A DNA stretch of 12,861 nucleotides, from NCBI GenBank assembly GCA_018398765.1, contig JAHBMJ010003151.1:1-12861 (forward strand), written 5' to 3'. The notes under the pieces are model-generated. The model was not told the DNA's origin. It did not search any database and saw nothing but the letters and a program-made list of their open reading frames with translations. Below are positions 1-8,243 of this stretch, in pieces (position 1 is the stretch's first letter; each line of letters begins with the position of its first letter). The DNA is from Chromera velia (taxonomy: Eukaryota; Sar; Chromeraceae). Position numbers and translations under genes: made by a program.

Positions 1-86
1 TTTCTTTCTTTCTTTCTTTCCTTCTTTCTTTCCTTCTTTTCTTTCTCTGATTGTGTGTGTGTCTTCCTTCCCTTCCCTGCCTGCAG
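1..86 (+). repeat. Polypyrimidine end of an intron, (TTTC)n/(CTTT)n
   Basis: The first 47 bases are almost pure TTTC/CTTT repeat, followed by a short GT run and a C/T-rich stretch ending in CCTGCAG at 80-86. This reads as the 3' end of an intron with a long polypyrimidine tract and a TGCAG acceptor directly before the antiporter exon at 87. The donor lies outside the window. Confidence 0.65.
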
Positions 87-476
87 GTGTTCTGCGGTTT
101 CTTCTCCCACCGTCTCTGTTTCGAGGAGTTCCTGACCACTGCGGCCATCATGAACGGAAGAGGCGAGATCGCGTTTCTGATCCTCCAGATAGCGGGGGGA
201 ATCCTGACCGACGACGACCGGGCAGCCACGGTGTGGGCCCTCATTCTGCAGTGTGTCACGACGCCCTACATGGTGCGTCTGGCTGCAATGAACGCTGCCC
301 GAAGTAAGGTGGGCAGTGCTCAGTCGAGAAGAAAGGAGAAGAAGGTGGGGGTGGAAGAGAAAGAGACCAACGCGAACGGAACGAACGGGGACGGTAAGAG
401 CTTTCGCGTCAACGGAGATGCTACCCACGACTCCCCCCCTCCCCAGATTCTGCCCATCACACCCGCAGAACCCTGA
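87..476 (+). CDS. C-terminal exon of a CPA-family cation/proton antiporter (partial)
   Basis: This is the last exon of a multi-pass membrane antiporter exchanging Na+ or K+ for protons; earlier exons lie left of the window. It encodes 129 residues ending in TGA at 474-476. The first ~70 residues are membrane-like and contain TTAAIMNGRGEIAFLILQIA, which fits the penultimate-helix region of the Na+/H+ exchanger fold (Pfam PF00999, CPA2/KefB/NapA-like), where an R-G-E-type motif precedes a hydrophobic helix. A second hydrophobic stretch, TVWALILQCVTTPYMV, fits the final helix. The last ~55 residues are charged (RRKEKK, EEKE) and then Asn/Gly- and Pro-rich, a likely cytosolic tail. The exon starts after a TGCAG acceptor and is in frame from its first base. 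A GTAAGG at 304-309 could act as an alternative donor. The family call is fairly secure; the ion and the subfamily are not. Confidence 0.7.
   Translation: MFCGFFSHRLCFEEFLTTAAIMNGRGEIAFLILQIAGGILTDDDRAATVWALILQCVTTPYMVRLAAMNAARSKVGSAQSRRKEKKVGVEEKETNANGTNGDGKSFRVNGDATHDSPPPQILPITPAEP
304..309 (+). promoter_or_regulatory. Possible alternative 5' splice site inside the antiporter exon
   Basis: GTAAGG follows the end of the last hydrophobic segment (after ...NAAR). It matches a consensus donor better than most donors used in the neighbouring b561 gene. If used, the charged tail would be replaced by sequence from a downstream exon; I found no convincing partner exon, so the uninterrupted frame to 476 is preferred. 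Confidence 0.25.
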
Positions 477-1325
477 ATGAATGGCTTGAAATGATGCTGC
501 ATGAGAGTGCATGAGGGTGTACGTGCATGCGTTTCCTTTCATCTGAAAACAGAAGAAATGAAATGCAAAGCAAAGGGAAAAGGGATTGAAGAGAACAGCT
601 GACGAAAGGACACACCAACGTACGGGCAAAGACAGGCCAACTAGAACAGAGATACGAACGAACAAAGTTTGCGTGAAGACGATGATGCGAGGCCGCATAG
701 CAGACTGAGACAAATAAAGAAGAAAGAGAGAAAGGAGGCAGAAAGAACGAAAGAAAGGAAGGAAGGAACGTTTGAGCATCAGATGGTCGGAGGGACACAA
801 CAACACAAGAGAGAGAAGGAAGAAGTGCGCTTTTTTCCCTTGCTAGTGGAGTGGTAGGCACATGAGACTGCGATAGACTGACTGATTGAGTACACGGGTT
901 GCTTTGCAATTAAGCACCTTTTTTTATCTTTGGATCATTTGAGAGACTTCCTGTCAGGACGTTGACAGACATTTTGCTCTTTCTTGCTGGTGTTGGCCTT
1001 CGAGACTTTCAAGACAAAAGGAGACGGGTTGAGTGCGTGTGAAGAAGAAACGAGGAAGCAAAGAAATAATCCGAAGACTTGCATGGCATCGCTACATGGG
1101 AGGGAGGGAGGGAGGGAATGCCGAGGGGTCCAATAACAGAGGGAGCGACGGAAGAGATGGGAAGAGAGGAACAGGGCAATGAACGGGGGAAAACGGGATC
1201 ACTGATCGGCACCGGCTGGATTCGTTTCTTTTCTTTTTTTGAAGAACAACAGAGCCGCCTTCAAAAAACGAAAAAGGAGAGAGACCCGCTTCCATTTTTT
1301 TTTCCTTCCCTGTTGATCAATCAAT
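477..1325 (+). other. Purine-rich 3' flank / 3' UTR of the antiporter gene
   Basis: No coding potential was recognised. The + strand is strongly A/G-rich (GAAAGAAAGGAAGG runs near 740-770, AGAGAGAAGGAAG near 805-825) and contains a (GGGA)n tract at 1098-1116. One AATAAA lies near 713, a possible but unproven polyadenylation signal. Open frames on both strands here are low-complexity products of the purine bias. Confidence 0.5.
1098..1116 (+). repeat. (GGGA)n tract, potential G-quadruplex
   Basis: Four or more GGG runs separated by single A residues, on the sense strand about 620 bases after the antiporter stop. The spacing is suitable for a G-quadruplex in DNA or in a long 3' UTR. A similar tract lies about 240 bases after the b561 stop. 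Confidence 0.7.
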
Positions 1326-1509
1326 GAAGCGACTTCCTGCATCTTCTACGACAGGCAGACTTTTTTCTTTCTTGAAGAACAGTCCTCCCCCCCCCGTGCC
1401 ATGCAGCTAGGGGGGTGCATTTTTGCTGAGCTGTGTCGAACGGTGGAGGCCTCGGAATGGGCAGATAGCGATTGTGTACGCGAATGCTGACTTCTTTGTG
1501 CCCACCCTT

Positions 1510-1634
1510 TTCTTTGTTTCTTTCTTTTCTTTCTTTCTTTCTTTCGTTCGTTCGTTCGTTCGTTCTTTCTTTCTTTCTTTCTTTCTTTCTTTTGTTCGTT
1601 CGTTCGTTCAGTCTTTCTGTCTGTCTGTCTTGTC
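1510..1634 (+). repeat. Compound TTTC/GTTC/TCTG microsatellite
   Basis: Blocks of TTTC, then about four GTTC units, then about six TTTC units, then GTTC units, then TCTG units. Neighbouring blocks differ mostly by one base of the tetranucleotide. Open frames across it (poly-Phe/Leu/Ser on +, poly-Lys/Glu/Arg on -) are repeat artefacts. Confidence 0.9.
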
Positions 1635-1760
1635 TCACCGTCCGGTTTGACCCTGAGCGGGAAGGAAGAGGAAAGGGAAAAAGTAAAGAATGTCTGCCTG
1701 TCTGTCTTTATTTCTACGTCTCTCTTCTTCATTTCCTGTTCCTAGCGTGTTTTCTTCCCC

Positions 1761-1849
1761 CTTTCTTTCTTTTTCTTTCTTGCTTGCTTTCTTTCTTTCT
1801 TTCTTTCTTTCGTTCGTTCGATCGATCGATCGTTCGTTCGTTCTTTCGG
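1761..1849 (+). repeat. Nested TTTC-GTTC-GATC-GTTC-TTTC microsatellite
   Basis: TTTC units change to GTTC near 1811, to GATC at 1820-1831, back to GTTC, then back to TTTC, so the tract is nearly symmetrical in unit order. The central (GATC)n part is self-complementary: CGATCGATCGATCG at 1819-1832 is a perfect palindrome. Confidence 0.85.
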
Positions 1850-2310
1850 TCTTCCTGTTTTTCTTGTTTTTTTTTTTCTTTCTCACTTCTTCTTCTCTTT
1901 GTTTCTCTCTCCCTCTGTTGCTTTCTTCATCAGGTCTTCCCGTCCCTCATTTATTTCTCTCTATTTCTTTCCCTCTTTCTCTCTCTCTCGTCATTTCATT
2001 ACCATGCATGTAGAGGTTTACTTTCTGTCCGTCTGTCCGTGGACAGTATTTGAGGAAAAAAGGAAGAGGGAACAGCTCTTCAGTCTGCCTGTCTCTCTCT
2101 CTTGCGCACAGATTGCGTCCCTGCATGGCGTGTCAGACAGGGCATGCACGAGATCATCAGAGCAGCTCTGTTTCGAATGTCTGTCTGTGTCCGTTGTACG
2201 TCTGTGAGAGTGCTCTGGTTGTGCGTCTTTTTGGTCGATGGATGGACTGGCCGGTTTTCCGTTTTGGTGATTTCTCTCGTTCGGCGAGCTCATGCGTGCT
2301 TGCGTCTTTT

Positions 2311-2354
2311 TGATTGATTGATTAAGTGGTCGGTCGGTTGGTTGGTTGGTTGGT
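2311..2354 (+). repeat. Compound GATT / GGTC / GGTT repeat
   Basis: Three GATT units, a short break, then two GGTC and about four GGTT units. It is another compound tetranucleotide tract in the gene-less region and has no coding value. Confidence 0.75.
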
Positions 2355-2420
2355 AGATCTATCGATTGACTACATGCCTTAATTGTCTCTCTCTCTCTCT
2401 CTCGACTCAGAAGACTACCG

Positions 2421-3369
2421 CCTGCCTGCCTGTCTGCCGGCGTGACCGTCGAGAACTGACGGGTTGCGTACGGCAACTGTCTCTTCTCTTCGCGGCAATC
2501 AGGAGTGGAGACATAAAAATCACTGAAGTAAATGCATAGGCCATCCGTCTTTGTATGCCGGTCAGCTTCGTGAGGTGCAAGGAAGAGAGAGGGGAGGTGG
2601 AGGAGGGGGCAGAGTCAGCGATGGAAGTGAGGAATGGGGAGGAAACGAACAAGAAAAAAGAGAAGGGGGAAAGGAGACGGAAGGAGAGGGGAGGGGAAAG
2701 GAGCGGGTGCTCGCACTAGCTCTTGGGAGACCAGACAGAACAGTTTATGCATGCATGAGTCCTGACTATGCGTGTGTGCACACTTTCTTTCTGGTGTGTT
2801 CGTTTTGTTGTTTCGCCAACTAAAGTTTGGTGACTCTCTCAGTATTGTGCGTGTGTTCGTGTTTGTGCCTTAATTTCCTCAATCCATTGCCCTGTTCGGC
2901 TGGCAGGTGTTTCGATCAGCCTTTTTTCTGACTATTTATTCAATGTACAAATATGCACATGCACTCAGTGTGCAAGGGAGTCGGTAATGCTGATTCAGAA
3001 GGAATGAAGAAGCGGGCGTTCACGCTTCATCTCAATTTTGCTCTTGGCAGTAGTAGCAACTCATTCATTTTCATGCCTCAAGGAATGAATTGTGGGAAGG
3101 ATACACATGCAGTCTTTGGCTGTTTACAAGGGGATTGTACCTAAATCAAAAAAGTGTTGCGCGGACGGCGCACACCGCCCCTCTCCCCCCCGTCTTTGAG
3201 TGTCAGAGAATCTGGTCATTATCTGGAAAGATCTGGAAAGGAAACATCGTTCTGAAATTGAAGGGTTTAATAGAGGATGCACAGGATAGACGAACACACG
3301 CAAACACTGAGGCAACTAGAGAAGCAAAGCGACAAGCCCGCACACAGATCAACATCGCGAAAGATTAAT
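2421..3369 (+). other. Intergenic region, nothing recognised
   Basis: The 2575-2710 part is G/A-rich on the + strand. TGCATGCA occurs at 2749-2756. Short open frames (for example 2953-3144) lack family resemblance, consistent splice context and coding-like codon use. I see no supported gene or RNA here. Confidence 0.45.
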
Positions 3370-4025
3370 TAAACATAGCTAGGCCCAACTAAATGCAGGC
3401 CTTCGATCTTTCAGGATCGGATCGTCCATGCAGGATCAATTGACTTGGAATTGTCCTTTGTTGAATCTAGAGGTTGGCGTGTAGGCTGGCGTTCATGTAT
3501 TCGATCGGTCATCACCTCTTGTCATTTGACGTGTGAGTTCGAGAGATCTGTTTGACATTTCGTGATTGTCGTTTCGTCTTGATTTTGCATATCGATATCT
3601 ACATCGATATCATCTCCAGCTGCTTTTAGCGAACTTGAATATTATTTAATGCTACTGAGAATTATGCACGGAGAGGATGTGTTTGTAATAGTTTATAGGA
3701 TTCAGATTAGAATTTATGTCTGGAGGGTTGGCCTGCCGTCGCACTGCGAAATGGCATGTGGTCAGAAATGAAATGTCTCATAGAGTCTAGGTTCACTAAA
3801 CAAATTTTTGCATGACATACCAAGCAGTTTGTTCAGCCTGCAGGAGAAGAAAGTAGTCTTGTATTCCAGAATTTTTTGTAAGTGGAGACTGAGGTGTTAA
3901 TAGGTGTTAATGTGGTACATCTAAAGAAAACTTGACCATACTATAGTATACTGTAGTATATCTTTAGTGTCTCTCCAGTCCTAAACACATCTGGATATTA
4001 ATGAATAAATGTTTTTCCTAATACA

Positions 4026-4033
4026 TGCATGCA
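4026..4033. promoter_or_regulatory. TGCATGCA motif (ApiAP2-type site)
   Basis: A perfect 8-bp palindrome about 470 bases upstream of the b561 start. TGCATGCA is a known binding motif of an apicomplexan ApiAP2 factor (Plasmodium PF14_0633). Copies also occur at 2749-2756 and 11542-11549 and within or near splice acceptors, so function here is uncertain. Confidence 0.3.
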
Positions 4034-4053
4034 CCGCTATGCTAGCTTGCATT

Positions 4054-4069
4054 TCGCTTTCGAAAGCGA
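4054..4069. repeat. 16-bp perfect palindrome
   Basis: TCGCTTTCGAAAGCGA is fully self-complementary with no loop, and lies about 430 bases upstream of the b561 start. It may be a dimeric transcription-factor site. This is a direct sequence observation; function is unknown. Confidence 0.6.
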
Positions 4070-4331
4070 TCAAAATTATAATTAACTCCATTTGTTTCGC
4101 TTAGTTTCGCTCACGTACGTTGTGTTAAGTGTCTTCTCAGCTCTGTTTTCGGGACATGCATTTGCATGCGTCATGGCAGGTTTTTCAATCGGAGAGTCGC
4201 GCGCTGGTGACTGCCCCTCAGCCAGCTAGCTGCGCGCTTTCCGGGCCCTTTTAAATTCCGGTCATTTTTTTCCGGGGCTGAGTCCAGTAACAATCCGATT
4301 TTCGTGATCATGAGTTACTTCCATGCAGTGT

Positions 4332-4338
4332 TATATAA
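4332..4338 (+). promoter_or_regulatory. TATA-like box upstream of the b561 gene
   Basis: TATATAA within GTTATATAAGTC, about 160 bases before the chosen ATG. If it is a TATA box, transcription would start near 4360, giving a 5' UTR of about 130 bases. Many alveolates do not use TATA boxes, so this is tentative. Confidence 0.25.
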
Positions 4339-4498
4339 GTCTTCCACTGAGTTTCCGTCCACGACTTGTTCAATTGCACTGTGAGTAGAGCACCCGCCAC
4401 ACATCAAAGTTTTCACACAAAGTGTGTCTGATCCGTCTACAGCCGCAAAAGGGGTTCCGTTGAGTCTGAAGTGAGATCTGACGTACTGTCATCACGCG

Positions 4499-4528
4499 AT
4501 GTTGAAGCTTGTGAAGGCCTATACTGCG
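4499..4528 (+). CDS. b561 exon 1 (start codon)
   Basis: Ten codons, [10 protein letters not shown], ending at a GTAAGG donor in phase 0. It joins directly to exon 2 to complete helix 1. The alternative start is the in-frame ATG at 4629 within exon 2, which would cut helix 1 short. Confidence 0.75.
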
Positions 4529-7413
4529 GTAAGGTATATCCGATTCTCTGTGCCCTGCTGACGCTACACATCTGATCACCTGCGTATTGCCTGCCCACTC
4601 TGTTGTGCAGCACGCAGTCATTGCGACGATGCTGATTCTGACGATTTTCTGGCATGAGGAGGAGATCATTGGGGGGTTCGGCTCCGTCGGTCTGTCCTCG
4701 TCAGAGACGGCAAACGCGCTTCTCTGCTTTGAACCGCTAACTTTCGCTTTTCTGCTACCCCTTCTCTCCCTGTTTCTTTCTGTATCCCCGCCTTTTCCAT
4801 TTGCCCTCTCCGAACGCTCCTTATCTCCCTTTTCGCTTCCGGTCAACTGATCCACCCCTTCGATCTATATGTCTCTATCATCGGGTCTGTTTGTTTGTCT
4901 CACGTGTCCATCCTCCTCCTCTGTCTTTCTTTCTCTGAACGCATGCCGGTGCGATTCTAGCTTTTGCTCTGAGAGTTCTCCTTCCGCCGGGTCTGGATCC
5001 TCTTCTCTGAATGACAAGAACTCACTTTTGGGAGGAGACGGCGGGCGTTCCTCCACTTTCTCAAGGATGTGTTGATTCATGGAGACGTGAGGGATTTTTG
5101 GTTCCCACTCGGCCCTTTTTTGACCCTGCGTTCTGGCTGGACCCTTTTTTGTGCCCCCCTTTTTTTTCAGGTGGTGCACTTTTCAACTGGCATCCTCTTC
5201 TGATGGTCAGATTGAGAGGCGGTAGAAAGGCGGAAAGGAAGAAGGGAGGGGAGAAAAGAAGGACACGTTATACATTCCTTGACGTTTCGTTTGCCTTGGG
5301 AATCCTCGTACTGCTGTTTATTTGTCTGGTCATTGCCTTGTGTTGCGTTGTTGAGAGACAACGTTAGTGTGGTTTCGTGATCTTGCATCAGGACACGTCT
5401 TCACTTTCGTAAGCTTTGGGTTTTCCCGCCCTTTCAGTTCGTTTTGCTCTTCCCCTTCCGTGTGTCTGAATCTTCCGAGATGATTCGCGAACTTGTCTTC
5501 TGGTCTTTTGTTGCATGTTGTCCTCTCGTGGACCCTCCCTGCAGGTTGTGGGGTATGGAGTCTTGATGGCTGAGGCGGTCGGTCTCTTCGTTGTTGAGTC
5601 TCGTCTGGCTTTTTGAGAAGCGAAGAGCTGCATAGCTTTTGTGTGATCCTCGGTTCCTCTGCTTTTTCCGTTTGGCTTGCCAGGTGTCGTTCATTGTTTT
5701 TGACTTGGCGGCATCTCCGTACGCCTTCCTTTTTGGTGAATTCCTTTTTTCTTCCTGCCGCCTGCGTTCCCTCCCCGCTTTCCCCGATTCCGCTTTCTTT
5801 CTTTCTGAGTGAACATTTTTTCTTCGTTTCTCTTCTTTCATTTGAAGGAGGGGTTCTTTTCTCTTTTGCTTCTTTACTTACTGCTTCAGATGCTGATGTT
5901 TCGGGTAACCGACATGTCAAGGCCACTCATGAAGACTGTCCACGCTGGTGAGGGTGAGGGGGGGTTGTTCTTCGTTCCTCCCTTCCTTTTCTTTCGCGCA
6001 TGAGCTCGGCAGTCTGTTTGAGAGAGAATCTTAGCACAAGAATGAGCAGAGAAAATGTCCGTGGGGGATTCTAGAAAAGACAGGGTCTTCTTCTACAGAG
6101 ACAAGAGGGAGGGTCTGGCTCGCGGGACGTGAAAGAGATCATGTTCTAGCTGTCATTTCGGCGGTCTTCTCTAGCACCTCTCTCCATAATTTCCTCCCGC
6201 TGTTTCTGCGTTTCCTTTCTTCCCTCTTTCGTTTCCTTTCTTCGCATTCCTGCATTTCCCGTCTCTTCTTCTCTGACAGTGTCACTTCTCTTACGGCTTC
6301 CACTCTCCCTTCCTCACTGTATGCAGTTCTGAACACCTTGGGAGTTGCTTGCACCTGTGTTGGCATGTGGGCGGTCTTTGCCTTCAAGGCTGTGAGTCGG
6401 TGCATGGACACGTCTGTTTCTTTCTGCTCCCTCTCTTCATTTCTTCAGTCATCGGTTGGTTGGATGGAACAGGGAGACGTTGTTCCCTTTCTTGTTTGCA
6501 GTCTCTTTGTTTTCTCTTGTTCTACTTCATCTTCTTCGGTCCTGCGGGGCTTTTGTGTCTGCCTCGTGCATTCCCTTTTTGGTGACGTCATTTCTCACGC
6601 CCCTCTTGCTTTCCTGTCGTCTTTCTTTTTTCGCAATTGCTGCTTCAACTGATCGACAGACAGACATTCACTGACTGCCGACAGGCAAAAAATAAACCGC
6701 AGACACAGTAACAGAGGGGAACTCTTCCCTTAATTCCTGTTCCTGCCTTGGACGGCTGTGTCCTCTGCAGCGATTCGTGAACGCCCAGGGAGAGCCTGCA
6801 CCCATCCCCGATATGTACTCCTCTCACAGCTGGGTTGGCATGGCGGTCTTCGCCCTGTCTAACCTGCAGGTCGGTCGCTCGGTTCGGAGTAATTGTAACA
6901 AAGGCATGTATACTTTTCTGTGCAGGCAGGTATTCTTTCTTTGCTGCTTTTGGAAGCGCTTCGTTTTTTCGACTTTTTCACTCGGAAACGGTGCTTGAGG
7001 GGCCTGAGAAGCCAAAAAGCAGGTTCTACAGAAATGAGCCCGGAAAGCGAATCGGGGAGCACTTACCGAAAATTACAGGGCCCATGCATGGACATGTTCG
7101 GGCAGAAAAGGCCCCCGAAAGAACCGCACCGAAATTGGCTCAGAAACGAGTCAATGCGCATGCCATGATCAACGTGGCCTGGGAAAGCGAAGCGGGGGGT
7201 ACTTACCAACAATTGGGGCTGAAGCATAGTGCCCCGATCGATGCGTGCATCAAACACCATGCGTATACGTCAGATGAAGGCCGACAAAAAACATGCTTTC
7301 CGGGGCAGTTCGCATGCTTGCGTGCGTCAGATAGAGAAATGATGCATAGATGCACGCAGTGGTTCTGGTTCACTCGAAGGCATCGAGCTCTGCATGTGTT
7401 GCACGTACCATCC

Positions 7414-7506
<93 letters not shown>

Positions 7507-8209
7507 CATCCATGTGGTGTGACTGTATGCAGCTTGTAGTGTCTGTGCTCGTCTTCTGGATTCCTGGCCTTGCCGGACCCAAAATTAAAGCCGCCATGAT
7601 GCCCTTCCACAAGGTCTCTGGAAAAGCTGTGTAAGTCTATCTGTATGTCTGTCAGGTTTTGCTTTTTTTATCTAAGGGCCCCCGCTGAAAGAAGGGGACT
7701 CTATGTCTGTCATTCGACTTGTCCTTTCTTTTCTCGAAGAAATACACGGGAACTGATGTGAAAGGGGACAAAACAAAGTGCTTTCTTTCGTTCAAATTGG
7801 TCTCTGCGACCAGACATTCTCCCTAACTGTCTGTGTGCATGCATGCATCCATGCAATGCAGCCTCCTGGGGTCTGCTGCCTCGTTCATTTCGGGGATGGC
7901 GCAGAAGCAGTCCTTTATTCGAGGCGTCACCGAGCGGTTTGGGAGGGTCAGTCAACAGCCCGGTAGACACACACACAGACAGACAGACACACGGACAGAG
8001 AGACACACACACAGACGAGAGACACACAGACAGAGAGACACACAGACAGACAGACAGACACACAGACAGAGAGACACACAGACAGACAGACAGACAGACA
8101 GGCAGGCAGGCAGGCAGACAGACAGACAGACAGATAGACAGAGAGACGGACAGACAGACAGACAGACACACAGACAGACAGAGAGACACACAAACAGGCA
8201 GACAGATCG

Positions 8210-8243
<34 letters not shown>

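Larger units (their letters stand above)
1635..2420 (+). other. Gene-less pyrimidine-rich stretch
   Basis: Apart from the listed repeats this is C/T-rich filler (CTTTCTTT, CTCTCTCT) with no recognisable coding signal. Frames across it translate to Ser/Leu/Phe-rich low-complexity peptide. A (TC)9 run lies at 2386-2403. Confidence 0.5.
3370..4498 (+). promoter_or_regulatory. AT-rich upstream region of the b561 gene with palindromes
   Basis: Base composition becomes clearly AT-rich after about 3370, without the microsatellites seen elsewhere. It holds several short perfect palindromes: ATATCGATAT 3589-3598, ATACTATAGTAT 3938-3949, and TCGCTTTCGAAAGCGA 4054-4069. It also has TGCATGCA at 4026-4033, CATGCA-TT-TGCATG at 4155-4168, and a GC-rich bulged inverted repeat (GCGCGC arms) at 4198-4237. 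It ends at the b561 start codon, so it is probably intergenic and promoter-bearing; this is inferred from position and composition only. Confidence 0.4.
4690..6770 (+). other. b561 introns 2-6
   Basis: Introns 4690-5170, 5206-5544, 5578-5889, 5948-6326 and 6392-6770 are 312-481 bases long and T/C-rich, with TTTCTT runs but no long microsatellite. The first 160 bases of intron 3 stay open and include a hydrophobic stretch ([20 protein letters not shown]) before TAG, so its retention would give a truncated protein. Nothing else was recognised. Confidence 0.7.
6870..7532 (+). other. b561 intron 7 with degenerate direct repeat
   Basis: A 663-base intron. Its middle (about 7000-7340) is not pyrimidine-rich like neighbouring introns, and carries a 140-base-offset imperfect repeat; its end carries the CT/GT/AT microsatellite. 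No coding sequence was recognised. Confidence 0.65.

Noticed and set aside
457-909. 150-codon minus-strand frame
   Set aside because: Ser/Leu/Pro-rich reverse of the purine-rich 3' flank; no family resemblance.
1472-2053. 193-codon Phe/Ser/Leu-rich + strand frame, hydrophobic-looking
   Set aside because: Produced by TTTC/GTTC microsatellites; no residue pattern beyond the repeat.
5206-5367. Intron 3 read as coding continuation of exon 3
   Set aside because: It would break helix 2 with a basic loop and end in TAG, while exon 4 restores the family pattern in phase. Only a minor retained-intron isoform is possible.
5434-5926. Overlapping Lys/Arg/Glu-rich minus-strand frames
   Set aside because: They are antisense to b561 exons 4 and 5 and their T/C-rich introns.
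7061-7208. ACTTACC matches resembling the 5' end of U1 snRNA
   Set aside because: Only seven bases match and no Sm site or stem-loops follow; minus-strand splice donors explain it as well.
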